From: Coxiella sp. RIFCSPHIGHO2_12_FULL_42_15 | GTDB taxonomy: Bacteria; Pseudomonadota; Gammaproteobacteria; Coxiellales; Coxiellaceae | Length of the DNA: 64,000 bases | NCBI GenBank assembly: GCA_001797285.1 | Contig: MGOZ01000041.1 | Coordinates: 67,296-131,295, forward strand | Reading direction: 5' to 3' | Shown: positions 45,901 through 55,250 of the stretch, one piece after another | Numbering within the stretch: the first letter of the stretch is position 1 | Layout of the letters: every line of letters begins with the position of its first letter | Made by a program: the position numbers and the translations under genes | Notes under the pieces: model-generated | Seen by the model: only the letters and a program-made list of their open reading frames with translations | Told to the model about the DNA's origin: nothing | Databases searched by the model: none

Positions 45901-48900
45901 TGTTTTTTATGTGTTTTAGTATTAAGTCAATGATATTGGACTCGCCACTTTTTAGCGCTGCAACTAGCAATAACGGATCAGTTTTCTCCTCTTCCATTTC
46001 TTTCAAAAGGAAAGACAAGCATTCCTCGCTCCCATTTTCTGCAGCAATTTCTAATAATCTTTTTTGAGTTTCAATATTGAGGTGATTTTTTGAAAACGTC
46101 CTCAAATAACCAATATGATTAGCTTTAACCGCTAACTCAATTAAGGAAATGTGTTTTTTATCCAACGTAAAGCTTACTTTCTTTTCTAAGAGATAATCCA
46201 TCAGTAAGATATGCCCGTACCATGCCACAACATCTAAACTCGTCATATTATTGTAAATAAGATTGTGATCAATTTTATATTTTTCAGAAAGCGCTCGATA
46301 TCGTCGATACTCTCCTGCTTTCAGCAAGCAATAAAGTATCTCCTGATCAGGGGTTTTTCCATTTTTACGGATAAAGCATGAATCGATAATTTCAAATAGA
46401 CCCAATTGAGCAGCCAATGTGAGTATTGGTTTCCCCTGCTTATTTTGAAGGTGTATTTCTGGGTGTTCACTTAAATAAGTGGCAATTTCAACATCGCCAT
46501 TACGTATGGCCACCATCAGTGGCGTTTCACCATCGCAAGCCTCCGCATTGATATTGGCGGCTGGATTAGCTTCTACTAGGCATCTCACTGTCTCAAAGTG
46601 ACTATAGAGCGTTGCAAAATGTAACGCTGTTTTTCCGGAATCTAATGGCGTATTAACATCCATTTTGGTAACAAGCACTTCGCAAACATCATTTAATCCA
46701 TTAGCTGCTGCGTTATGCAATGCAGAAAACCCATCTGATCGTCGTTTATGCGTCACATCTATACCTGCCTGAATCAACGCAAGCGCAACATTCGATTGCT
46801 GTGTATCTATCGCTAAATGTAATGTGTTTGAACCATTTTCCATCAGAAAATGGATATTGCACGATTTTTTAATTAAATAACACGCTGTTTCATGATGCTG
46901 GTTTTGAATCGCCAAATACAAAGCAAATAGACCATTGGGTAAACGCAGATTGACATTCACATTTGCATTTACTAAACATTCAACCACTCGTTGATGCCCG
47001 CTACTCGCTGCAAAAAGCAGTGGTGTATAACCATCCTGATTGATTGCATCTTTACAATTTGGAACTTGAGCAATAATGTAATCGACTGCGTCTACATTGC
47101 CATTGCGCGCTGCGATATGAATGGGTAAATTGCCACGTTGGTCGGCTACCCAATAAACGCCAAAATCATTTTGAGAAAGCTTTTGCAATAAGTGGCGATT
47201 TCCTTGATCTGGTTGAAAAAGGCCAACGGAATAATGAATTAACGTCTGACCTCCTATATCTCGTGCCTTAGCATTAAACTTTAATTTTCTATCCGGAAAG
47301 TTTAAAAGTAACTCACTGAAAGCATTCGTATCCTCCACACTCATGGTGTCACTCACTGAGCCGGACCTATTGATCAATTCGCTGTATTCAAAAGGGCTAT
47401 AAGCGGGTTTATCCTTGATATTCAGCTTAAACACAGCATATTTCTGGCCGTTGTAATAAGCCTCAGAAAAAGTTTCAGCGGGCGCATGGTTAGCAACGGA
47501 GGCTATCGTCGAATTCATCTGAATCGGATGATGAATCGTTTTCACCGCTAAAGAAGTGAAACGTATACTACACCCACCCACAACACGGTTGTGATCTCCC
47601 GCAATATAGGGATATTTCTTTTCAAGAAAATCATTATTCTCGGAATCGATAAATATTAAACTGATATCACTGAGTTGTATTTCCATCTGAGTGATAGAAC
47701 TCATATAAAATTCTTTCACCTCCAATAGAATTTTTACATTTTTCTCTTGGATTTCCTCGGTTATTTTATCTTTTAACTTCTTAGTTTCATTCGTTATATT
47801 AATAATAATCTTATTTTTTTCATTGTCACACGATTTTAAAAAATCTATTACGCCTTGATTTTTATGCTGTTGATGGGGTATCTTTTTCAGTTCATTTTTT
47901 TTGTTTTCTTCAATTTCTTGCGTGATTTTATTGATTATCTTTTTTCGCTGTTGGTCTAGCTTTTCATGTTCTTGAGAAATTAATTTTTTTCCCTCCAGTG
48001 AAATCTTCTGGATTAATTTTCCTTCTAGCGCTTTTCCTGCATTCATTTTTTCTTTTAATTCAGTGATGTTGGCAGAGAACGAATTTTTCATCTCGACAAT
48101 TTTTTCTCGTAATTTCCGAGATGAAATGAGTTTAATTTCACAGCCAAGCTGATTTTTTATTTCTTCCAAAATTTTTGTCATGCATTCAGAATAAGATTGA
48201 TGAAATTCAGCTAATAATTTTCTGACATAATCCTTCAGCAAGGATTGCATTAAAGCATCGTGACTCCGATGAATAAAATCATCTGATTCTATCTCAGCGT
48301 TTAATGGAAATTGTTTTACAATATACACTTTTAACACTTCAGAAAGAGAATGATATAAATCACTAGGAAAAGCCATCTCAGGCTTATCAAGTGCTTCCGA
48401 CAACCAAACATTAAATTTTGCTTTTGATTTATTGACAAGTTGGTTGAACACTTTTCTTAGAACAATCTTAATTGGATGAAACTGATAATAACGTACAGGA
48501 ATAGGAGGAAAAACCGGAGGAACTGGTTCATTTTTTTGTAATGGTATTTTCTCTAAACTGGGTATTTTCCCCATTTCCTTTAATGTTGAAAAATAATAGG
48601 AAAAAAAACTAATAACCCCCAACATTTGAAAATAATCATGGAACATCGGTAATGTAGGCATGATATCATGTATATCTCTTGCCGCCTCCTCATAAAGCGC
48701 AAGCAATGTTAAATAATCATCAGGGTACTTGCCATTTTCTTTATAATACCTCTCTAAAAATTCCTTGTATTCTGGCCATAATTCAATGTCATGCTCTACG
48801 CTAAACGCGGGATCAATAATAAAAATATTTTTATACCGCTTTAAAGACCTTTGTTCTGAAATAATTCTAAATGAAGTGCGAAAAGCATGATTATTCACCG

Positions 48901-49933
48901 AGTTTTTATTTTTTCCCTCATCAAAATCTAAACCAGAAAAGCATTCTTTTTGACGCAAAGAAGTATAATCACAACTTAATTTTCCCACATAAGAATTAAA
49001 ATCTTTACGGTTTTTCCTTAGGAAATCAAGGTCACTATTTTGGTTTTTATGCCATTGCTGTAGAAATTCCTCTTCAAAATATCCTCCATTCAAAAAACAT
49101 TTCATATAATAATCGAGAAAACTAATCACTTTTCCAACTAACGTGTCTTGATAAACTGGATGAATCACGGCATAGTTCACATGATCGGTATTAAAATGCA
49201 AACTAAAAAAAGGAAAAGTGTTATGTAAAAAAATTCCATTGGCAAGTTCACGCAAAATCTTCTGTAATTCTGCATTACTAAAAGGCATTTTTCCGCTCTG
49301 ATCCGCTAAACAAAAAATGGCGGTATCCGACAACACGTCTTCAATATTCTCATTTAAACCCTCAATAAGACTCACAGCAGTAGCCACACCTCCAATCTCT
49401 CCATGATCTCCTTTTTTTGCTGTGATTCTATCATTTGGATGAATGCTGTTATAAGAAGATACTAAACCTGTATCACGAACGACGTTTTTAAAAGCGCCAT
49501 AATCAAAATTTGAAGGATAACCCAATTGACAATGAACTTTCGTATAAATTTCAAAAAAATTTTTGGCTTTATTCCGCAACGCCTCTTTAGTCAAAGCAGT
49601 TGCTTGCGATGAATCATAATATCCGCTGGATTTCATTTTCTCTGGAAATGGATTACGGTAGCATGAATAATGATGATCAAGATAGTTAGCCGTTCCAGAG
49701 ATTAAATGCGGCAATGCGTAAAAAGGCCCCTTAAAAAAATCCACATATACACCACAAGCATGCAGGCTATAAGAAATAGGGCCCGCCATTTTCGCAATAG
49801 GTTTAAAAATGGCAACTTTCTCTGCCATTTCATGAAGAACATTTTTTTCTCTCTCCTCATCGTATTGAAATTTTGGTATGTTTTTGGAAAGTAATTTATA
49901 TCGTTTATTAATTTGATCGATATCATCACGCAT
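42839..49933 (-). CDS. Giant ankyrin-repeat protein (2364 residues)
   Basis: AAGG lies seven bases before the ATG. Residues 1-570 form an unrecognised, partly hydrophobic region (ACGVYVDFFKGPFYALPHLI, KVISFLDYYMKCFLNGGYF). Residues about 575-745 are a charged coiled coil (KLREKIVEMKNSF, KKLKDKITEEIQEKN). From about 895 to the end there are some 35-40 ankyrin repeats with G-TPLHxAAxxGH-type cores. The last ~24 residues (VACHGYFTRGV...) come from a palindromic repeat. Comparing the last two ankyrin units, each ending KAKALI, shows that the second is cut short. It lies nine bases behind the SecA-like gene, so the two form one operon. Ankyrin giants of intracellular bacteria often bind host proteins; here the SecA-like partner hints at dedicated export or unfolding. 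Confidence 0.9.
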   Translation of the reverse strand: MRDDIDQINKRYKLLSKNIPKFQYDEEREKNVLHEMAEKVAIFKPIAKMAGPISYSLHACGVYVDFFKGPFYALPHLISGTANYLDHHYSCYRNPFPEKMKSSGYYDSSQATALTKEALRNKAKNFFEIYTKVHCQLGYPSNFDYGAFKNVVRDTGLVSSYNSIHPNDRITAKKGDHGEIGGVATAVSLIEGLNENIEDVLSDTAIFCLADQSGKMPFSNAELQKILRELANGIFLHNTFPFFSLHFNTDHVNYAVIHPVYQDTLVGKVISFLDYYMKCFLNGGYFEEEFLQQWHKNQNSDLDFLRKNRKDFNSYVGKLSCDYTSLRQKECFSGLDFDEGKNKNSVNNHAFRTSFRIISEQRSLKRYKNIFIIDPAFSVEHDIELWPEYKEFLERYYKENGKYPDDYLTLLALYEEAARDIHDIMPTLPMFHDYFQMLGVISFFSYYFSTLKEMGKIPSLEKIPLQKNEPVPPVFPPIPVRYYQFHPIKIVLRKVFNQLVNKSKAKFNVWLSEALDKPEMAFPSDLYHSLSEVLKVYIVKQFPLNAEIESDDFIHRSHDALMQSLLKDYVRKLLAEFHQSYSECMTKILEEIKNQLGCEIKLISSRKLREKIVEMKNSFSANITELKEKMNAGKALEGKLIQKISLEGKKLISQEHEKLDQQRKKIINKITQEIEENKKNELKKIPHQQHKNQGVIDFLKSCDNEKNKIIINITNETKKLKDKITEEIQEKNVKILLEVKEFYMSSITQMEIQLSDISLIFIDSENNDFLEKKYPYIAGDHNRVVGGCSIRFTSLAVKTIHHPIQMNSTIASVANHAPAETFSEAYYNGQKYAVFKLNIKDKPAYSPFEYSELINRSGSVSDTMSVEDTNAFSELLLNFPDRKLKFNAKARDIGGQTLIHYSVGLFQPDQGNRHLLQKLSQNDFGVYWVADQRGNLPIHIAARNGNVDAVDYIIAQVPNCKDAINQDGYTPLLFAASSGHQRVVECLVNANVNVNLRLPNGLFALYLAIQNQHHETACYLIKKSCNIHFLMENGSNTLHLAIDTQQSNVALALIQAGIDVTHKRRSDGFSALHNAAANGLNDVCEVLVTKMDVNTPLDSGKTALHFATLYSHFETVRCLVEANPAANINAEACDGETPLMVAIRNGDVEIATYLSEHPEIHLQNKQGKPILTLAAQLGLFEIIDSCFIRKNGKTPDQEILYCLLKAGEYRRYRALSEKYKIDHNLIYNNMTSLDVVAWYGHILLMDYLLEKKVSFTLDKKHISLIELAVKANHIGYLRTFSKNHLNIETQKRLLEIAAENGSEECLSFLLKEMEEEKTDPLLLVAALKSGESNIIDLILKHIKNINLPLDDNGNMAIHIVVQMGFIHLVDFLKSRGALFDEKNKHSQDIFYFVLRNKDSKFFKKLLTIIPEEKWPADLGNHVKKANSNACSSVWKEFSKKQGIEKPIKDGKIYLTKILEERKHVLVKALEESDHVTFRKMTEDPYFVNAARYRYQGEELPLLHLIFVKQIEWAIPVMLEQKADILIRDKNGRTIMHRIHDRDQLTWIDKYFGSFKKALLMSETKEGFTFFDVSAYLSQKELMGDLEKNYPADFQNQCGDSLLHSAVRSNNLKLTQNYLNLIKIDSVNHRRQTPLMISATDKNNQLLPLLLSNGANPDILDIEKNSAFHIALLKKNKEAAFQLLITTRCFQQKNRDGNTPLMLATIQGDVTMVKLLVNRVSDTSMVNFQGFNVLHLAALYGHIDLIKLFIKYGYKIDVSQEAAVGYTPLQLAAQQGHLTVFAVLLEAGADPIKKNNQNMSALEYAIFSNQKEMNSFLMELGTFDDIAYEADLFFSAVASDNVDVVSHKLLTGQMINTLQSDNRNALHIASIHHATKVTALLLEQGIQIDLVASDGNTPLHDAAKNNAINIIKQLCELKVNINQPNNEDQTALHLAAMAGHYPAMLQLMKTSTSADITLRDKKGFTAAQLSFIHGHMNIVKFLIVMGDRSLSSKEVVSLSAYVKNKINVYQNDLIYFESCWVKVKLTQKTEFDAMLQMAIYLNEIDVLRLLISKNPSYFNTEKYTLFSLSVKHGNQEMISYLASLGVTINSCLHMAIQKNRLEDVKLLIEAGAELMLPNQEGYPPLNLAVIYSNEEMVSYLLSKGASIESKRICNSTTVLHHAISYKRSLVGMLKILLDSGANINASDTDGWTPLHSAMYYGDDVQVQFLLDNGALIVKNKNGHFPYEVSLSSRQKDQSESYNKAKALIQAIDEQGHNVSKYAWPKGHDILTDPNVRESKTCYNWTPLHVAVHHGDWRMVQALLNNGALMLKDKSGRFPYEVHLWRRYENCPEGHDKAKALIHSYPVACHGYFTRGVSQGERAFAP

Positions 49934-49942
49934 GATTTAACC

Positions 49943-52876
49943 TTAAACTTTGTTGCTTTGGACGTTGGTATTGATTTTCTCATCGAAAACTTCTGGTTCT
50001 TTAAATAAAATATAGGGATTTTTTGATGAATGTGATTGAACTATAAAATACCGCCTGACTCCATTTTCCCACTGTGAATAAAATTCTTTATTGACGGGTT
50101 TTATTTTGAATACTTCATCAGAATTATTCGCTAACAACGTTTTCAGAAAATCAATAAACCCTTGTACTGGATTTTCAAAACACCCGCGTAAATTTTCAGT
50201 AATAAATCGATGGAATTTTTCGAACAAAATAGCTTCATCATTCTCTAGCATAGCGCACTCATCACTGATACGACTGAAAAAAATAGCCCATTCCTGCAAA
50301 AGGATGCGAAAATATTTTTTCTGCGTCATAGTTAGAAAAACATCCCAATCAACTTTCTCCCCATTGAATTGTTGTTGAAGCAAGGACTTTGCCTGATTAC
50401 AAAGATTAAATAAAAAGGGATTAGAGCACGGCGGTTTGTGATCAGTTGACTTCTTTTTTATTGCGTAGCATAATTCTGACAATGCCTTAAGGTCCAGTGA
50501 TTTTAATTCTTCACGACAAAATTCCAACAGCTGAGTAAATTGATTTAATATACGATGTTGAGACATGTCGATTTTAGAACGTTTGATGCGCTCTAATGAT
50601 AATGCCTCTATTTGCAAACAACGCTGCTTTTTTAACTGATCCAGCTCTCTTTCATTATCGTTATTTCTAATCAGCCATGGCCGAATTTTTTCATCCTCTT
50701 GACAAAGAATGAGGTGACTACTACCGGGTTGTCCTTGCCGCGCACAACGCCCTACTCCTTGATCTTCTACACGTTTGTTGACTGGATAAAAAGTAAAAAT
50801 AACATGTAAGCCTCCATTTTTTCTGCTTTTTGAGCTTAAAATAATATCCGTACCACGTCCAGCCGTATTCGTCGCTAAAGTAATCATAGCGGGACAACCT
50901 GCTAAAGCCACAAGGTATTCCTCCTCTTCAGCTTGCACTTCATTGATCAACTGAAAACGAAGTCTTTTTTCTTCAAGAAAATCAGCAAATTGTTTGGATT
51001 TTTTAATGGTATCGAATAAAACAAGAATGGGACGAGCTTGTTTTTGAATAGCGAAAATATTTTCTAAAATAGCCTGGTTGTGTTGTTCTTTACTTAACAA
51101 TAGACTTACTGGAATGGCGCAACGCTGACTGGGATGATGCACAGGCACATCAAAAGTGTCCACCTGATAAAGTAACTTAATTTCCTTCCGCTCTTGATCT
51201 TCCCCGATGGTTCCCGTTAACCCATATATTTTTTTATAATAATTAAAAAATGCTGGATGAGACATAGACGCCACCGTAAGGCTTTCATTTCCAGGAGGTA
51301 GACCATTCAGCAATTCAACGCATTCATGCACCCCATGACTCCAACGACTGTGCTCGCTGCTTAAGCGTCCAGTATTCGCATAATCTACAATAACAATGTA
51401 ATTCTTTTCATGGATGGATTTAACCACATAATGCTCATCTCGCTTATAATGCAGCGCAGTTTCTGCGGATTGTATCCACTTTTTCAGTTGAGCATCATCA
51501 ATGATTTTGATTTCTTCTTTATATTTTCCTTCTAAATATTCGCTTAAAAAAAATCTTAACTCCTTCACAAAGCCCATGTTCTTCTTGACAAAATCCAGCA
51601 ATGGTTGATAAATCCAATTCATTGCGATGGGAGGAGACAGCGCTATTCGTGCTGAATTTAGCGCCGTATCCAAAAAAAGATTATCCACCTCATCAACAAT
51701 CACCACATCGGTTAAGCGTTTTTGTAAAATTCCATTTATCGTTGTATAACGCTGACCTGCATCCCAAATACTTTCTCTTAGCATCGAAAACTCAAAATCA
51801 TAGTTGGTTCCATACAGTATTTGAGCATTAAAATGCTGTTTTTCAGGCTGATCGTAACAAATGTGCGAACTTGTCATCCCCAATGCGGTAAATAAAGGAG
51901 AATATTTTTTTTGATCCCGCATTGCCAAATAGTGCGAAGGAGTAACCACATCCACGCATTGATTAAGCAACGCCGAATAAACAGCGAGCATCGCTACAAT
52001 AGTAGATTTTCCTTCTCCCGTTTTTATCTGAGCAATCCGACCTTTTGCTTTATCTGGAATTCGTAAAAGCGCCAGCAGAGCTAATATTTGCGTATTGTAG
52101 GGGTAAAGGTGGTAAAGGTGGTATATTATCTGTCGTAAAGCAGCAATAACACCGCACATAACTATCCGTTGATGAGGGTCTTTTTGTAACAAGATCACAT
52201 TTGTTCGGGCGGCTTCCGCAACTTGAGGCAAGGTAAAGGATTTTAGCGATTGTTCTTGTTTTTTAACATTAAGATAATCTTCGTGGAGCTGTTTAACCTC
52301 CTGTTCCGTTAGTGGAAATTCTACGGAGTCTCCTTTCCTACCCCAGCGAGTCAAGACTTCTTCAATTTTTTCCTCCTGAAAATTTTTAAAATTAATTTCA
52401 GAAAATATCCGATCTAATTCTAAAATTACCTGATTAAAATCAGGTAAATATTTTTTTAACACCTCCTCGCTATTAATTTCCTCTTTTAATTGGATGAGGA
52501 ATTGGCATATTTTAATATAATCACTGAGCTTTATTTTTTCCAATTTGGATTCAAATAATAATCTAAATGAACCTACTCCTACTTCATTTTTAAGCCGATA
52601 GGAAAAATCAATATAGGCCTCAATTTCTCTCGCTTTCCATGCAGCGTTAAGACAAGCTAAAAAACAAGACGCTATTATAATTTTTTCATCTGAGTTTATT
52701 TTCAATTTATCGAGTAGATAAAAAAAATTAAACGCCTCAGGATGATTTTCATCAGCCCCACCTGATGGAACTAAGCTCCCAATATAAAGCAATGCATTAG
52801 CTCTATATTTCACATAATCAAATATAGAATTGAGCTTTTCCAAAGTAAGTATTGCTGATTCGCTACGATTTTTCAT
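49943..52876 (-). CDS. SecA-like DEAD motor protein
   Basis: A protein of 977 residues. The motor resembles SecA block by block: IAQIKTGEGKST (Walker A, 284-292), VDVVTPSHYLAMRDQ, ILYGTNYDFEFSMLRES, VIVDEVDNLFLD (DEVD, 395-398), YGLTGTIGE, TNTAGRGTDI and EDQGVGRCARQGQPGSS. It differs from housekeeping SecA: a 270-residue N-terminal helical extension precedes the motor, the C-terminal zinc finger is missing, and the last ~200 residues are not recognised. It is therefore a paralogue, not the cell's SecA. Co-transcription with the ankyrin giant suggests that protein is its substrate or partner. Confidence 0.88.
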   Translation of the reverse strand: MKNRSESAILTLEKLNSIFDYVKYRANALLYIGSLVPSGGADENHPEAFNFFYLLDKLKINSDEKIIIASCFLACLNAAWKAREIEAYIDFSYRLKNEVGVGSFRLLFESKLEKIKLSDYIKICQFLIQLKEEINSEEVLKKYLPDFNQVILELDRIFSEINFKNFQEEKIEEVLTRWGRKGDSVEFPLTEQEVKQLHEDYLNVKKQEQSLKSFTLPQVAEAARTNVILLQKDPHQRIVMCGVIAALRQIIYHLYHLYPYNTQILALLALLRIPDKAKGRIAQIKTGEGKSTIVAMLAVYSALLNQCVDVVTPSHYLAMRDQKKYSPLFTALGMTSSHICYDQPEKQHFNAQILYGTNYDFEFSMLRESIWDAGQRYTTINGILQKRLTDVVIVDEVDNLFLDTALNSARIALSPPIAMNWIYQPLLDFVKKNMGFVKELRFFLSEYLEGKYKEEIKIIDDAQLKKWIQSAETALHYKRDEHYVVKSIHEKNYIVIVDYANTGRLSSEHSRWSHGVHECVELLNGLPPGNESLTVASMSHPAFFNYYKKIYGLTGTIGEDQERKEIKLLYQVDTFDVPVHHPSQRCAIPVSLLLSKEQHNQAILENIFAIQKQARPILVLFDTIKKSKQFADFLEEKRLRFQLINEVQAEEEEYLVALAGCPAMITLATNTAGRGTDIILSSKSRKNGGLHVIFTFYPVNKRVEDQGVGRCARQGQPGSSHLILCQEDEKIRPWLIRNNDNERELDQLKKQRCLQIEALSLERIKRSKIDMSQHRILNQFTQLLEFCREELKSLDLKALSELCYAIKKKSTDHKPPCSNPFLFNLCNQAKSLLQQQFNGEKVDWDVFLTMTQKKYFRILLQEWAIFFSRISDECAMLENDEAILFEKFHRFITENLRGCFENPVQGFIDFLKTLLANNSDEVFKIKPVNKEFYSQWENGVRRYFIVQSHSSKNPYILFKEPEVFDEKINTNVQSNKV

Positions 52877-52911
52877 ATTAACTCACTTTAAAATGAATTT
52901 GGGGAATCGCT

Positions 52912-52976
52912 GACAAAAGGCCTTCCCGTTGGCGGCACACCGGCCATCGCAGTTCGATGTAAAATATCCAGGTTAA
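52912..52976. repeat. Nested palindromic repeat, partial copy 3
   Basis: Only the right half is present (from CAAAAGGCCTTCCCGTTGG to TGTAAAATATCCAGGTTAA). It lies just upstream of the SecA-like gene, where it could affect that gene's promoter. The rest of the gap 52877-53097 has no gene. Confidence 0.75.
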
Positions 52977-53057
52977 GGTTCTGTCGTAAATTTTTCATTG
53001 CCCGCTCAGCAGTTTACTGAAAAATTGCTAAAACGCACTGTATGAAGGTGAGACATC

Positions 53058-53090
53058 ATACCCGTGGCAAGCCACGGGATATGAGTGAAT
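53058..53090. repeat. CCCGTGG hairpin end, right edge of the insertion
   Basis: CCCGTGG-CAAG-CCACGGG (53061-53078) followed by ATATGAGTGAAT. It matches 42885-42916 in the same orientation, nine bases before the rplI stop codon. Confidence 0.7.
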
Positions 53091-53097
53091 AAATGGG

Positions 53098-53547
53098 CTA
53101 AGCTTCCACTTCAACAATAACTTTTACGGTTATGGTGACTGAAGTATGTAAAAATAGATCAACTTCATGCTCGCCCGTTTGACGTAGTGGGCCATTCGGT
53201 AATTTAACTTCATTTTTATGCAGTTCAAGATGTGCTTTTTCAACCGCTTCTACTATTTCACGCGCACCAATCGAACCAAATAATTTACCTTCTTCAGATG
53301 CTTTAGCCGCAATGGTAATGGTAAGCTGCTGTAATTTTTCAGCACGTTGTTGCGCTGACGCCAATTTTTCCGCTTCTTTTTTCTCAAGTTCAGCACGCAG
53401 CTTTTCAACTGCTTTGATGTTTTCTTCTGTTGCGCGCACTGCTTTTCCATAAGGAATTAAAAAATTACGCCCAAAACCAGGCTTGACCGTAACAACTTCA
53501 CCAATATTCCCTAAGTTAGATACGTTTTCCTTTAAAATAAGTCTCAT
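53098..53547 (-). CDS. rplI: 50S ribosomal protein bL9
   Basis: A protein of 149 residues, the same length as in E. coli, from the ATG at 53547 (GAGGG seven bases upstream); the longer frame runs into the previous gene. MRLILKENVSNLGNIGEVV and VKPGFGRNFLIPYGKA are the L9 N-terminal signature. A long charged helix leads to a C-terminal domain with KLFGSIGAREI. The start overlaps the DUF2232 stop by four bases. Confidence 0.97.
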   Translation of the reverse strand: MRLILKENVSNLGNIGEVVTVKPGFGRNFLIPYGKAVRATEENIKAVEKLRAELEKKEAEKLASAQQRAEKLQQLTITIAAKASEEGKLFGSIGAREIVEAVEKAHLELHKNEVKLPNGPLRQTGEHEVDLFLHTSVTITVKVIVEVEA

Positions 53548-54461
53548 GAGTTCACCCTCTTTATTCGTAAAAAATGCCATTTGCGAAAGTTAATCCAACT
53601 ATCGACAAAACCAACCAACGCCAAAGAAATCAAAAGATATCTTGGCAAAAATAATAAAATCATCACGGCCGTGAGCAGCAATACAAATCGCCAGTATTTA
53701 TGAGACTGATTAATCATGTTCAAATAAATCAGCATGCTAAATCCTGCGAAAACAAACGGTAATATGGCCACCTGTGATAATGACACCAACCAGTTAATTT
53801 TCCAAGTAAACATAGCGATCACAACCAGTGCTGAAAACACCGCCAAAATACGACTCACCCGTATACTATAAAATTCAATACGTTTTTCCCCGGCGGCTGC
53901 AATCAACTTGAGTTGCCACAATCGTGCCAACATGACGCAGATAATCGAAAACAGCGCAAAAACCGTATATAAACTTCCGAGCAAGTATGCGGCTATTTTT
54001 CCTAACGCTTCTTTCACCGGAGCCAAATCAGACTGCACCGCGTGCTGCAAATTTTCAAGAATGATGCGTTGCAATCCATCCGCAATCACCGCTAGCAAAG
54101 GCGAAGGCAAAAGATGAATGGCTAACACAACGATAACACCCATCGCTGCCGCCAATTCTAAGATGCGCGACCAACTGCGCGTTAAACGCAGCAAACTTGA
54201 AAATCCCCACCCAAAAACACCAGTAATAAAAGCAACATCATAAGGGATTGCCATTGCAGGTGATTTCCAAGTAGCTGCTGCCGCAGGCAAAATCGCCCAC
54301 GCCAAAACACCCAGTCCTTTTAAAGCACCATGATGCAACGTGACTAAAATCAAAATAATCACTGCACTCGCGTCTAAAGGCCAAGGCAATAACATGCATG
54401 CCAATGTGATCAAACTGGCACGCAGGTTATTTGCTAATAAATATTGTCCGATTTTTTGCAT
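53544..54461 (-). CDS. DUF2232 multi-spanning membrane protein
   Basis: A protein of 305 residues with about eight hydrophobic helices (LITLACMLLPWPLDASAVI, VIVVLAIHLLPSPLLAVIA, VALVGFVDSW). DUF2232/YybS-like proteins occupy exactly this place between rpsR and rplI in many gammaproteobacteria. Their function is unknown. It is coupled to rplI by a four-base overlap, so it is likely expressed with the ribosomal genes. Confidence 0.85.
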   Translation of the reverse strand: MQKIGQYLLANNLRASLITLACMLLPWPLDASAVIILILVTLHHGALKGLGVLAWAILPAAAATWKSPAMAIPYDVAFITGVFGWGFSSLLRLTRSWSRILELAAAMGVIVVLAIHLLPSPLLAVIADGLQRIILENLQHAVQSDLAPVKEALGKIAAYLLGSLYTVFALFSIICVMLARLWQLKLIAAAGEKRIEFYSIRVSRILAVFSALVVIAMFTWKINWLVSLSQVAILPFVFAGFSMLIYLNMINQSHKYWRFVLLLTAVMILLFLPRYLLISLALVGFVDSWINFRKWHFLRIKRVNS

Positions 54462-54502
54462 GAGATCTCACCGGATTGATCGTGCACAGGCACGACCCAG
54501 GT

Positions 54503-54730
54503 TTATTTATGGGTATCGCAATACGGTAATAATGCTAAATAACGCGCCAACTTAATGGCTTTGGCCAATTGGCGTTGGTATTTAGCGCTGGTCCCCGTAA
54601 TACGGCTTGGCACAATGCGTCCAGATTCCATAATGTAGTCTTTTAACGTATCGATGTCTTTGTAATCGATTTGTTTTGTGTCTTGCGCTTTGAACGCACA
54701 GAATTTTTTACGTCGAAAATAAGATGCCAT
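54503..54730 (-). CDS. rpsR: 30S ribosomal protein bS18
   Basis: A protein of 75 residues. [42 protein letters not shown] and [13 protein letters not shown] match bS18 along its whole length. It pairs with bS6 on the 30S platform. It lies 14 bases after rpsF. Confidence 0.97.
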   Translation of the reverse strand: MASYFRRKKFCAFKAQDTKQIDYKDIDTLKDYIMESGRIVPSRITGTSAKYQRQLAKAIKLARYLALLPYCDTHK

Positions 54731-54744
54731 TATTCATTACTCCT

Positions 54745-55143
54745 CTATTGATCTTCTTCAGAAATTTCTTCTTCTATCGCTTCTTCTGCCATTTCTCTTG
54801 CAGGGCGACGAGAAGATTTCTTTTCACCCGCTTTCATCATAACGGAAGGACCTGTCATTGCTCCATCACGCGCTAAAATTAAATTGCGCAACACAGCATC
54901 GTTGTAACGAAACGCATTTTCAAGCTCACGCAAATCTTCATCACCACATTCGATATTCATCAAAATGTAATGGGCTTTGTGAACTTTGTTGATTGAATAG
55001 GCAAGTTGGCGGCGGCCCCAATCTTCTAAGCGATGAACTTTACCACTCTCTCGAGTAATGATATTTTGATATCGCTCAATCATCGCCGGTACTTGAGCGC
55101 TTTGGTCCGGATGGACCATAAAAACAATTTCGTAATGTCTCAT
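54745..55143 (-). CDS. rpsF: 30S ribosomal protein bS6
   Basis: A protein of 132 residues from the ATG at 55143 (AAGGGG six bases upstream); the longer frame to 55269 is the leader. [29 protein letters not shown] and [10 protein letters not shown] are conserved bS6 blocks. The C-terminal tail is acidic with many Glu, as in proteobacterial S6 that is post-translationally glutamylated. It is the first gene of the rpsF-rpsR-DUF2232-rplI block. Confidence 0.97.
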   Translation of the reverse strand: MRHYEIVFMVHPDQSAQVPAMIERYQNIITRESGKVHRLEDWGRRQLAYSINKVHKAHYILMNIECGDEDLRELENAFRYNDAVLRNLILARDGAMTGPSVMMKAGEKKSSRRPAREMAEEAIEEEISEEDQ

Positions 55144-55250
55144 TAATATCCCCTTTCGGTTTAAACAGCCCCCGAGTAAACCCGTGGAGCAAGGAGTTGT
55201 AAAAGCACAATATGTTATCAGACCTAATCGTAAAAGCAAATAAAGGGCGT

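Noticed and set aside
55144-55250. Possible S6:S18-binding leader RNA upstream of rpsF
   Set aside because: GC-rich pairs are present near 55160-55190, but I could not fit the known motif with confidence.
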